A stretch of 64,000 nucleotides of DNA. Source: Bacteroidota bacterium. GTDB lineage: Bacteria; Bacteroidota; JABWAT01. The notes under the pieces were generated by a model. It ran no database searches. It had not been told where the DNA came from and saw only the letters and a program-made list of their open reading frames with translations. The DNA is taken from the NCBI GenBank assembly GCA_017303995.1, contig JAFLBE010000010.1, forward strand, positions 1 through 64,000. The letters run 5' to 3'. The translations under genes and the position numbers were made by a program. Numbering within the stretch: position 1 is the stretch's first letter; the number at the start of each line of letters is the position of its first letter. Shown here one piece after another: positions 15,348 through 23,261 of the stretch.

Positions 15348-16301
15348 TCAGACGATATTCCAGCTTTTTCTTTTGTTGTATAGTGTTTTTCGGTCAATCC
15401 CAAGTGTTTTGCACGCATGATCCAATGATTTTGAATTATTCAGTACAAATAAAATATATTTTTTTTCAAGCTCGTGAAGTGGCACTTTTCCAACAGTATT
15501 AAAAAGTGACAGAGTTGGGTCATCAAGCTGAAGAAAGGTTTCAGTTTCCTGAAATACTGATGGTCCAAAATCACCCTCAAGTACGACTTCCTCATAATCA
15601 GCGAAAAAGGTATCAACCTCCCGTTTGTGCATTTCAGCAGAAACTTCATCACCAAATATCTTACAGATATCCGCAAGGTAAACAGAGGCAAGAACCTTTA
15701 AGAAATCTTCACCAGATTCGCTCAGGTTTTGCCATGATGTTCTAAATGCCTGAATTGATTTCCCTAATTTTTTTAGGATATCCCAATGCACAAGCCCATC
15801 AATCAATGCCATTCTGCCAAGAAGGTCTTTTTTTGAGGTTTTAATGATTGTGATATAGTGCAGTGCCTGCAGGGAACCCAGGTTATAAAGAGCAAAGGCT
15901 ATTCGTAAAAAGATCTCATTTCTCTGGTCAGTATTTGCTTCATAGAGAAGGCTTTGTTCGTAAAACCGAATCCCTTCACGATATTGTTTATTCCTGATGG
16001 CATGCAATCCCATCAGGTTATAATACTGACTCTGGCACTTGTTTTCCTGAGAAAGTTGCTGGAGTTTGGGGGCATTTAGAGTAAATGCTGAGTTATTCCT
16101 GAGGATTGAATAGTAATTTAAAATGATTAAAAGTTTACTGACGGTGGGTTTTTCCTGGAGAAGCAGGGGAAGGGACGATTCAACATCAACAAGAGTTCGA
16201 ACAGATTTCATTGACGGATTGTCTGATCGGAGCAGACTTACTACCTGAAGAAAATCATAGATATCCTTTTTGGCAAGAACTTCAACTGCCTTTGGTATCA
16301 T
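15348..16301 (-). CDS. TPR-like protein with C-terminal Fis-type HTH
   Basis: A 317-residue, all-helical cytoplasmic protein. Residues about 60-260 look like degenerate TPR or bacterial transcription-activator-type helical repeats (YYNLMGLHAIRNKQYREGIRFYEQSLLY). The last 40 residues form a Fis-family helix-turn-helix (YILFVLNNSKSLDHACKTLGIDRKTLYNKRKSW), as at the C-terminus of sigma-54 activators, but there is no AAA+ domain. It may be a stand-alone DNA-binding sensor. It lies 9 bp downstream of the AMP nucleosidase gene and is probably cotranscribed with it. Confidence 0.7.
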   Translation of the reverse strand: MIPKAVEVLAKKDIYDFLQVVSLLRSDNPSMKSVRTLVDVESSLPLLLQEKPTVSKLLIILNYYSILRNNSAFTLNAPKLQQLSQENKCQSQYYNLMGLHAIRNKQYREGIRFYEQSLLYEANTDQRNEIFLRIAFALYNLGSLQALHYITIIKTSKKDLLGRMALIDGLVHWDILKKLGKSIQAFRTSWQNLSESGEDFLKVLASVYLADICKIFGDEVSAEMHKREVDTFFADYEEVVLEGDFGPSVFQETETFLQLDDPTLSLFNTVGKVPLHELEKKYILFVLNNSKSLDHACKTLGIDRKTLYNKRKSWNIV

Positions 16302-16310
16302 CTCTTACTC

Positions 16311-17207
16311 CTACCATCCGTAATGCCTTAAGTCGACATTATTTTGTTCTTTCTGAATCCGTTGCAAAGTCTCAATTCCTGATTTCAGGTGAAGATTCGT
16401 AAATTCTCTGAAAACCTGATTTGCTGAAGATTTTGTCTTGATGCCTTCACGGGTAAGAGGGAGGTCTGAAACAAGCATCAGAGCTCCAATAGGGAGTTTT
16501 CTTGCAAAGCCTACAACAAAAAGTGTTGCGCATTCCATGTCAATTGCAATTGCCCGTTCCTCTTTTAATTTGCTTACAAAGACCTCATCAAATTCCCAAA
16601 ACCGGTAATCAGTAGTGTGAATTACACCTGTTTTAAAATCCAGATTATAGTCATCAAGAACCTGACTTGTAATTTTTTGAATATTAAAGGTAGGTAGGGC
16701 AGGTACTCTTTGGGGCATATAATGGTTGCTGGCGCCGTCATCACGGATTGCGGCCATTGGTAAAACAAAATCACCAATTTTAAGTTTTTTATTCAAGCCA
16801 CCACACAAACCAAGCATCAAAACAGCTTTGGGTTTACGGTATGATAAAAGATCCATTGCCAGTGCAGCAGTTGGTGAGCCTATTTTGTAGTCAATGATGG
16901 ATAAACCACCCTCAACCCAATTCACAGAGGTAAAAGCAGACCCATTTCGTCTGATAGATGTCGGGAACATGGCTTCAAATTCGGCGATATAGCGGGTAAA
17001 ATTTGTAAGCAGAATATAATCCTGAATTTCTCCTGCATCTGCTCCCGTATACCTCTCGAGCATATCAATACCGATAACAGACCTGGTAATGCCCTCAATA
17101 TTGGTTTCACCGGCACCAGGTTGTGGAAGACTGTTATCCAAAATTAACTCCTCAGGAGAAAAAATATAACTTGCGATTAATGAATTAAGATAGGAAATTG
17201 AATTCAT
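16311..17207 (-). CDS. amn: AMP nucleosidase
   Basis: Splits AMP into adenine and ribose 5-phosphate, a purine-salvage and energy-charge function. The 298-residue protein belongs to the nucleoside phosphorylase superfamily: the AVLMLGLCGGL strand-turn, IGDFVLPMAAIRDDGASNHYMP, and the AIDMECATLFVVG motif (Met-Glu of the ribose site), with LLVSDLPL holding the base-contacting Asp. The short form without the E. coli N-terminal domain, ending in RHYGW, is typical of Bacteroidota. ATG 17207 is 31 bp from the divergent MBL gene, so the two share a very short control region. Confidence 0.9.
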   Translation of the reverse strand: MNSISYLNSLIASYIFSPEELILDNSLPQPGAGETNIEGITRSVIGIDMLERYTGADAGEIQDYILLTNFTRYIAEFEAMFPTSIRRNGSAFTSVNWVEGGLSIIDYKIGSPTAALAMDLLSYRKPKAVLMLGLCGGLNKKLKIGDFVLPMAAIRDDGASNHYMPQRVPALPTFNIQKITSQVLDDYNLDFKTGVIHTTDYRFWEFDEVFVSKLKEERAIAIDMECATLFVVGFARKLPIGALMLVSDLPLTREGIKTKSSANQVFREFTNLHLKSGIETLQRIQKEQNNVDLRHYGW

Positions 17208-17238
17208 AAACGCAATCTGCTTAAGGACTTACACCTTT

Positions 17239-18651
17239 ATGACTACAAAACTCCAGTTTTGGGGTGCCGCTGAAAATGTCACCGGATCCCTGCATCATAT
17301 TATTACGCAGAATGGGAAACATATTTTTCTGGATTGCGGACTTTTTCAGGGCCGCCGACAGGAATCCATTGAAAAGAATAAGAATTTTCCGATCCCGGCT
17401 GAAGCAGTGGATGCCATTATTTTATCCCATGCCCATCTTGATCACAGTGGTAATTTGCCTGGTCTCGTTAAACAAGGCTTTTCAGGAAAGATTTATGCGA
17501 CACCGGCAACCGCCGACCTGATAAAAATCCTTCTTTCTGACTCTGCACATCTCATGAAACGGGATTTGGAATATCTGAATAAACGCCGGGTTAGCCGTGG
17601 TCAGGAGCCAATTGAACCTTTATACAGTCAGGATGATGTTGAACAGACACTTGAATTACTGGTTCCTGTCAATTACCTGACACCTACAATTTTATTTAAT
17701 GAAATCACTTTTACCTTTTTTGATGCCGGACATATTCTTGGAAGTGCAATAACCGAACTGAAATGGAAGGATGCCATCAGTGATACTGAAACCGTTTTAG
17801 TTTTCACCGGTGACCTTGGCCGGGACCATCTTCCAATCTTAAAAGACCCTACCTATCTGCATGATGCTGATTATATTATTACGGAAAGTACTTATGGCGG
17901 AAGGTTACATGATTCAATTGAGAAAGTTGGTGACGACCTTGCAAAAATCATAAAGGAAACCGTGAAGCATCGGGGAAAGATTATCATTCCGGCTTTTAGT
18001 GTTGGCCGTACTCAGGAGATTTTGTATGAGATTGCCCAGCTGAAAGGTAAAAATTTAATTCCGGATATTCCTATTTATCTGGATTCACCCATGGCAATTG
18101 AAGCAACCCAGATTTTCAACCGTCATCTGGAATGTTTTGATGATGAAACGATGGCACAGCTCAAGGCTGGTAAAAATCCGTTGTTTCCTCCGGGTGTGTT
18201 TTTCCTGAAAACTACCGATGAAAGTAAAGAATTGAATGAAATTGATTTTCCGTGTATGATTATTTCTGCCTCGGGAATGTGTGAAGGAGGGCGGGTAGTT
18301 CATCATATCGCCAATAATTGCGGTCGCCGTGAAAATGTAATTTTATTTGTTGGATATCAGGGACAACACACACTTGGGCGTAAAATTATGGATGGTGCAG
18401 ATGAAATTACTATGTTTGGCGAAACTCACCGGGTTAATTGCAGGATAGAAAAAATTCTTGCCTTTTCGGCACACGCCGATGAACAGGAACTGATTTCCTG
18501 GCTCCAACATTTTAACAAAAAACGATTGAAAAAGTTGTTTCTTGTCCACGGTGAATCAGAGGCACAGAATCTGCTGATTCAAAGTCTGAATACATCAGGA
18601 TTTAACCAGATTCATATCGGAAAACAGGGAGAAATCATTAAACTAATATGA
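17239..18651 (+). CDS. Metallo-beta-lactamase/beta-CASP RNase-like protein
   Basis: A 470-residue RNA-processing metallohydrolase of the CPSF73-like bacterial group. Zinc motif SHAHLDH (His64, His66, Asp68, His69), later DAGHILGSA and VFTGDLGRD, then the beta-CASP insert with STYGGRLHD, PAFSVGRTQEILY and ISASGMCEGGR, and the C-terminal SAHADEQEL and LVHGE motifs. These indicate an endo- or exoribonuclease in the cytoplasm. The stop overlaps the next gene by 4 bp (ATGA). Confidence 0.9.
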   Translation: MTTKLQFWGAAENVTGSLHHIITQNGKHIFLDCGLFQGRRQESIEKNKNFPIPAEAVDAIILSHAHLDHSGNLPGLVKQGFSGKIYATPATADLIKILLSDSAHLMKRDLEYLNKRRVSRGQEPIEPLYSQDDVEQTLELLVPVNYLTPTILFNEITFTFFDAGHILGSAITELKWKDAISDTETVLVFTGDLGRDHLPILKDPTYLHDADYIITESTYGGRLHDSIEKVGDDLAKIIKETVKHRGKIIIPAFSVGRTQEILYEIAQLKGKNLIPDIPIYLDSPMAIEATQIFNRHLECFDDETMAQLKAGKNPLFPPGVFFLKTTDESKELNEIDFPCMIISASGMCEGGRVVHHIANNCGRRENVILFVGYQGQHTLGRKIMDGADEITMFGETHRVNCRIEKILAFSAHADEQELISWLQHFNKKRLKKLFLVHGESEAQNLLIQSLNTSGFNQIHIGKQGEIIKLI

Positions 18652-18950
18652 CAAAAGCAAGCAGAGACTTATTGACAACCGACGAGATTAACTCAGAAAT
18701 TCAAGCCCGGAATGGCTGGAAACTTGTTGGAAATAAAATTGAAAAACACTTGAAATTTAAAGACTTTGGGGCTGGAATGGACTTTATTTCAATGCTTGTT
18801 AAACCCGCTGATGAGCTGGATCACCATCCGGATATCAGAATTGTTTATAATCAGGTGACGCTTACCCTTTTTACCCACGACCGGGGTGGTTTAACAGCCC
18901 TTGATTTCGAGCTTGCAGATTTAATTGATAGAGAGATTCAAAGTAAATAA
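18648..18950 (+). CDS. 4a-hydroxytetrahydrobiopterin dehydratase (pterin-4a-carbinolamine dehydratase)
   Basis: A 100-residue PCD/DCoH-fold protein that dehydrates 4a-hydroxytetrahydropterin, recycling the cofactor of aromatic amino acid hydroxylases; homologues also act in molybdopterin or other pterin contexts. The active-site motif ELDHHPDI and the TLTLFTHDRGGLTALDFELA end are diagnostic. It overlaps the beta-CASP gene by 4 bp. No phenylalanine hydroxylase is nearby, so its pterin substrate here is not shown. Confidence 0.9.
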   Translation: MTKASRDLLTTDEINSEIQARNGWKLVGNKIEKHLKFKDFGAGMDFISMLVKPADELDHHPDIRIVYNQVTLTLFTHDRGGLTALDFELADLIDREIQSK

Positions 18951-18964
18951 TCGGATTCTACCCC

Positions 18965-19687
18965 TTGAAACCCAGAAAACAAACTCAATGTCCGTCTTGC
19001 AAAACCCCGCTTTACGAGCGAATTCCGCGTTGTCCGAATTGTGGACATTCATTCTATGAACTGAAACTTGCCTTCGGTTGGGAGGTCATGTTTGATCTGT
19101 TATATTCTCCATTTCCAACAATGGATCGATATGCACGGGGTGCCTATCTGAATTACCTTGGTGTGATTCCCATTCTTTTAATCGTTTTGATTTTAGTCTG
19201 GAACCTTATTGGACCAGTTCTTCTTGCCCCGGTTTCAAGTTTAATTCCCTTCGGACAATTATTGAAGGATGGACTCATTATCCTTACCGGTACTGTGTTG
19301 GCATTTGGTGGATTCTTTTTAAGTCTTTCGGTAGGTTCAAATCTGGTAAAACACCCACTAACTGGGTTGCAAATTTCCCAGATTCTAAATGTGGCGCTTA
19401 TTGTTGCTTTTTATGGGGTAATAGTTGGTCTGTTATTCAGGATCATCAATCTGCAATCAGTAACATTTGAAGGTTCAGGATCGGATATTATCACAAGTTT
19501 CCTCTCGTGGTTTTTTACCATTTCCGGATTTATTTTCAGTCTGATTTTAATTTACAGAGGAATTTCAACCCTCACGGGACTTTCAGGATTTCAGGCTTTT
19601 AAAATTTCAATTCTTCTGCCTGTAATCGTTACTACATTTTTTATTTTTATGATTGGGCTATTTGTGGCTGGTGTTTTTTGGGGATAA
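18965..19687 (+). CDS. Zinc-ribbon multipass membrane protein
   Basis: A 240-residue protein beginning with a zinc ribbon (CPSCKTPLYERIPRCPNCGH) followed by about five membrane helices (VIPILLIVLILVWNLIG, LIILTGTVLAFGGFFLSL, LNVALIVAFYGVIVGLLF, FFTISGFIFSLILIY, ILLPVIVTTFFIFMIGLF). The helix pattern with the FQAFKISILLPVI end recalls Yip1-type proteins, but I would not assign it. The start is a TTG at 18965, 14 bp after the pterin dehydratase gene. It converges on the oxidoreductase gene with only a 2-bp gap between stops. Confidence 0.65.
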   Translation: MKPRKQTQCPSCKTPLYERIPRCPNCGHSFYELKLAFGWEVMFDLLYSPFPTMDRYARGAYLNYLGVIPILLIVLILVWNLIGPVLLAPVSSLIPFGQLLKDGLIILTGTVLAFGGFFLSLSVGSNLVKHPLTGLQISQILNVALIVAFYGVIVGLLFRIINLQSVTFEGSGSDIITSFLSWFFTISGFIFSLILIYRGISTLTGLSGFQAFKISILLPVIVTTFFIFMIGLFVAGVFWG

Positions 19688-19689
19688 TT

Positions 19690-21180
19690 TTAGGTTGAAA
19701 GGAATGTTTCCGGAATCAACGTTCCTCTGCCTAACAATCCTGCTGGATCGAAACAGGCTTTAACTTTCGCCATTTGCTTAATTCCTTCCTTGCCATACAT
19801 CTGTTCAAGATATTGAACTTTCAGTTTCCCGACTCCATGTTCCGCTGAGATCGTGCCTCCCATTTTTAACGCTTCTGAAATAAACTGATTGTAAATCACT
19901 TTGCCTGCGGTATGTTCAGCTTCATTGTGAGGAAGAATATTCATGTGCAAATGATGATCACCAATATGACCGAAAATCACCCATTTGAACGGACTTCCAT
20001 CTAAATGGGCATGATAAACTTTCATCATATCCCTGAAGTGCAATTCAGGAACCGCAATGTCTGAACTAATCTTTTTCACCCCATTACGAGAAAGAAATTC
20101 ATTAATCAGAGCAGGAAGGGCATGCCGGTATTCTTTGAAAAACTCATCATCTTTTGGGTTTTGTGCAAACCAGCTTGAATCAATGAGAGCTTCATGCTCT
20201 AACGCAAGGTTATACCAGGCTTCTAGTAAACTATCCTCAGTTTGAGCTGTACATTCCTGTTCAAAATAAATTGCACCTTTTGCTTCGTCAGGAGTTTTTG
20301 GGTATTTCCCTTTTAAAAACAGAAGGGATTGTTCATCAAAAAATTCAAGGCTGGTTGCATTCAGAAGTTCAGTTGAGTTAACGTTTTCATTTGACAGTTT
20401 CTCAGCTATTTCAACGAAATTTAGCAGGTTGGTTTCAGAAGGAAAGAATAAAATCCCCGAAAAAACTTTTTCTGGTTTTGGTAGCAGTTTGAGTTGTACT
20501 TCAATAATAACTCCAAGGGTACCCTCTGATCCAATAAATAAATCAATCAGATCCATATCGGGTTTACTGTAGTAACCGGCAGCGTGTTTGATGTCGGGCA
20601 TCAGATATTCTGGTGCTGAAAAACTATAAGTCTTCGATCCGGATGAAAAGTTAAACTGAAAATCATTCGCCACGATTTCACCTCTTTTCAGAGAAAGAAT
20701 AAAGCCATCGGGTAATGCCACTTTGATGGATTCAACCCAGTTTCGGGTAGCACCAAACCTGAATGAACGGGCGCCACTTGCATTGGTCGCAACCGTTCCG
20801 CCAATAAACGCACTATTTTCTGTAGGATCAGGTGGGTAAATCATTCCATATCTTTTCGCTTCAACATGAACGGTACTGAGCAAAACGCCAGCCTGAACGG
20901 TAATCAAGCCAGTTCCATCAAGATTCTTGGTTACTGAATGAATTTGATTCAATTTATCGGTTGCAAGAATGAGTCCGCCTGGAGCAACTCTTCCACCGGT
21001 TGTACCCGTTCCGTTTCCAGAAACGGTTACCAATTTTTGTTCTTTTGCAGCAAGTTGTAAAACCTGGCTAACTTCTTCATAAGTTTCAGGAATGTAAACT
21101 GCTTCAACGTCACCGGCTTTTAATCCGCTGGTGTCATTCAGATAATTCAAGAATTCATCACGATTGCTTTTAACGATCAT
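19690..21180 (-). CDS. FAD-binding oxidoreductase (glycolate/D-lactate dehydrogenase family)
   Basis: A 496-residue flavoenzyme of the VAO/PCMH family with the GlcD/D-lactate dehydrogenase layout. N-terminal FAD domain (VTVSGNGTGTTGGRVAPGGLIL, YPPDPTENSAFIGGTVATNASG and LFIGSEGTLGVI) and C-terminal cap domain ending with the HIGDHHLHMNILPH and SAEHGVGKLK motifs that hold the catalytic His. It probably oxidises a 2-hydroxy acid such as D-lactate or glycolate. It is single-gene: no Fe-S (GlcF-type) subunit is adjacent. Substrate cannot be told by eye. Confidence 0.85.
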   Translation of the reverse strand: MIVKSNRDEFLNYLNDTSGLKAGDVEAVYIPETYEEVSQVLQLAAKEQKLVTVSGNGTGTTGGRVAPGGLILATDKLNQIHSVTKNLDGTGLITVQAGVLLSTVHVEAKRYGMIYPPDPTENSAFIGGTVATNASGARSFRFGATRNWVESIKVALPDGFILSLKRGEIVANDFQFNFSSGSKTYSFSAPEYLMPDIKHAAGYYSKPDMDLIDLFIGSEGTLGVIIEVQLKLLPKPEKVFSGILFFPSETNLLNFVEIAEKLSNENVNSTELLNATSLEFFDEQSLLFLKGKYPKTPDEAKGAIYFEQECTAQTEDSLLEAWYNLALEHEALIDSSWFAQNPKDDEFFKEYRHALPALINEFLSRNGVKKISSDIAVPELHFRDMMKVYHAHLDGSPFKWVIFGHIGDHHLHMNILPHNEAEHTAGKVIYNQFISEALKMGGTISAEHGVGKLKVQYLEQMYGKEGIKQMAKVKACFDPAGLLGRGTLIPETFLST

Positions 21181-21253
21181 ATTTTTTCCAGTTACTCAAA
21201 ACAAAGATAGAAAGTGCGGGGTCTGCTTCGCGAATTGGTTGTATTTATAAAAC

Positions 21254-21280
21254 AAAAAAGGGCACCGTTGGGTGCCCTTT
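21254..21280 (-). terminator. Intrinsic terminator of gpmA
   Basis: Perfect 10-bp inverted repeat at 21257-21266 and 21271-21280 (GGGCACC core), 4-nt loop, with a T run on the minus strand (complement of 21254-21259). It lies 23 bp after the gpmA stop. Confidence 0.85.
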
Positions 21281-21303
21281 ACTAATTCAAACGGGAGAAA
21301 GAA

Positions 21304-21909
21304 TCAGAGAATTTCTTTTTTCAGGATATTTCCGGCAGAATCAAAGTCATAAACAATAGGAACGCCGTTTGGAATATTCAGTTCAAGAACTTGCTCTCTG
21401 GTCAGTTTATCAAGATCCATCACAATGGCTCTCAGACTATTTCCGTGTGCTGACACAACCACATTTTTACCCGCCAGAATCTGGGGCAAAATCACACTTT
21501 TAAAATAGGGAATTGCACGGGCGGCAGTATCTTTCAAACTTTCACCATTTGGGGGTGCAATATCATAAGAACGGCGCCAGATGTGAACTTGTTCTTCGCC
21601 AAATTCCTTGGCAGTTTCAGCCTTATTTTTTCCCTGAAGATCACCATAATGACGTTCATTGATTGCCTGATCGTAGGTGATGGGAAGATTGGTCTGTCCT
21701 GCTGCTTCAAGAGTCAGGGTAAGCGTGTCGATTGCTCTTTTCAGAACGGATGTATAGGCCAGATCAAATTTAATATTTTTGATTTTTTCGCCGGCAGAAG
21801 AAGCTTCCTTCTTGCCTTTTTCGGTTAAATCAACGTCAATCCAACCGGTAAAACGGTTTTCCAGGTTCCAAACGGATTCCCCGTGACGAATGAGTACAAG
21901 TTTTGCCAT
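21304..21909 (-). CDS. gpmA: 2,3-bisphosphoglycerate-dependent phosphoglycerate mutase
   Basis: Interconverts 3- and 2-phosphoglycerate in glycolysis. The 201-residue protein has the catalytic RHGESVWN (phospho-His at residue 9), ERHYGDLQG, RRSYDIAPPNGESL and the second His in VVVSAHGNSLRAI. It is shorter than E. coli GpmA (250) but the short form is common. It is monocistronic: own terminator downstream and a promoter-like -7 element upstream at 21942-21949. Confidence 0.93.
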   Translation of the reverse strand: MAKLVLIRHGESVWNLENRFTGWIDVDLTEKGKKEASSAGEKIKNIKFDLAYTSVLKRAIDTLTLTLEAAGQTNLPITYDQAINERHYGDLQGKNKAETAKEFGEEQVHIWRRSYDIAPPNGESLKDTAARAIPYFKSVILPQILAGKNVVVSAHGNSLRAIVMDLDKLTREQVLELNIPNGVPIVYDFDSAGNILKKEIL

Positions 21910-21941
21910 ATTGTGGTTACCTTTTTGGTTATTCAGAATTG

Positions 21942-21973
21942 CAAAAATAAGAAAATCTGGTAATAAAGGACAG
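21942..21973 (-). promoter_or_regulatory. Probable gpmA promoter
   Basis: On the minus strand TATTTTTG (21949-21942) fully matches TAnnTTTG; CTG at 21973-21971, 21 bp upstream, is one base from the TTG element. The expected start lies about 25 nt before the gpmA ATG. Confidence 0.4.
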
Positions 21974-22010
21974 AAAAGGGCAATTCTCTAATGGAGAATT
22001 AAACCAAAAA

Positions 22011-23204
22011 TCAGGGCTTGGCCTCAGATTTTAACGGAAACGGAAAAAAGGCCTTTGATTTTTCATACTTGATCTTGTAATCGATGTCTTTTAATACCCG
22101 AAGAAGCGTATCAATTTCTTCTGTTGTATTATAAAAATGGGGAGAAACACGAAGGTACTTTTCTCTTGCGGAAACCACAATGTTTTGTTCCTTCAGTTTG
22201 GCTGCAATAAGTTCAGGTTCTGAAATCTGAAAGCTGACAATACCAGATATAAAATCATGTTCATAGGGCATTGCAGGTCTTACCCCGTAAGTTGACATTC
22301 CCTGCAGCAAATAATGATTCAGATCAGTGACCTGTTTTTCAATATTTTTAATTCCGATTTCCATCAAAAGACCAATAGATTCAGCGAGACCAACAATGCC
22401 AATGGCGTTTAATGTTCCGATTTCATAACGGCGGGCATCTTTTGCCAGTCGTTGTCCCAGATCAAAAAAGGTCCAGGGATTTTCAACTGAAAGCCAGCCC
22501 ACATAAGCCTGATTCAGCATGGTTCTGAGTTCTTCAGACACATAGACAAAGGCAGTTCCCATCGGTCCCATCAACCATTTTTGTCCTCCAGACGAAAGAA
22601 AATCGATTTTCATCTTTTTGACATCAACCGGGATCACACCCAAAGACTGAATTGCATCAACAGCAAAGATGATTCCTCTTTCATTGCAAAGTCTGCCCAC
22701 TTCTTCAAGATTCAGTCTGAAACCATTCAAAAACTGTACATGGCTTAGGCAAACCAATTGTGTTGTGGGTTTCATTGCCCTGAGAATATCATCAACCTCA
22801 ATCCGGCCATCACGGTCTCTGATCAGATCGAGATGAACGCCTTCTTTAATCAGTTTCCCGAAGGTTTGTGTTACAGCAGGGAAATCCTTTGAGAAAAGAA
22901 TAATCCGGTCGCCCCGTTTCCATTTTATTCCATTTGCGAGAAGGTTAAGTCCCTCGCTGGTGTTGGTTTGGAAGGCGATATCTTTACTGGAGGCATGAAT
23001 CAGCTGGCCAATCAGATTTTTTGTTTTTAAAACCGTTTCAGAAAAACCAGGGTAAACATCAACTTCAGTAACTGATCTGCGATGAAGAAATTCAGTCATT
23101 GCCCGGGTTACCCGGGTTGATAAAGGCGACACAGAAGCATGGTTCATGTAAACCATGTTCTGTGTATGAGGGAAGAGAGCTCTGTATTGCTGAAAATCAG
23201 CCAT
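22011..23204 (-). CDS. Aminotransferase class V-fold PLP enzyme
   Basis: A 397-residue fold-type I PLP enzyme of the cysteine desulfurase/isopenicillin N epimerase group. NTSEGLNLLANG binds the cofactor phosphate, FAVDAIQSLGVIPVDV holds the pyridine-contacting Asp, and SSGGQKWLMGPMGTAFVY carries the Schiff-base Lys. The start MADFQQYRALFPHTQNMVYMNHASVSPLS is typical. No conserved Cys loop of a cysteine desulfurase is apparent, so it may be an epimerase or lyase. A TATTTTTG element upstream (23230-23223) could be its -7 box. Its substrate is unknown. Confidence 0.82.
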   Translation of the reverse strand: MADFQQYRALFPHTQNMVYMNHASVSPLSTRVTRAMTEFLHRRSVTEVDVYPGFSETVLKTKNLIGQLIHASSKDIAFQTNTSEGLNLLANGIKWKRGDRIILFSKDFPAVTQTFGKLIKEGVHLDLIRDRDGRIEVDDILRAMKPTTQLVCLSHVQFLNGFRLNLEEVGRLCNERGIIFAVDAIQSLGVIPVDVKKMKIDFLSSGGQKWLMGPMGTAFVYVSEELRTMLNQAYVGWLSVENPWTFFDLGQRLAKDARRYEIGTLNAIGIVGLAESIGLLMEIGIKNIEKQVTDLNHYLLQGMSTYGVRPAMPYEHDFISGIVSFQISEPELIAAKLKEQNIVVSAREKYLRVSPHFYNTTEEIDTLLRVLKDIDYKIKYEKSKAFFPFPLKSEAKP

Positions 23205-23261
23205 TGGGTTCCTTGTTTTCTACAAAAATAACAATGCTAACCCTTTTAATCATTTGTTTTT

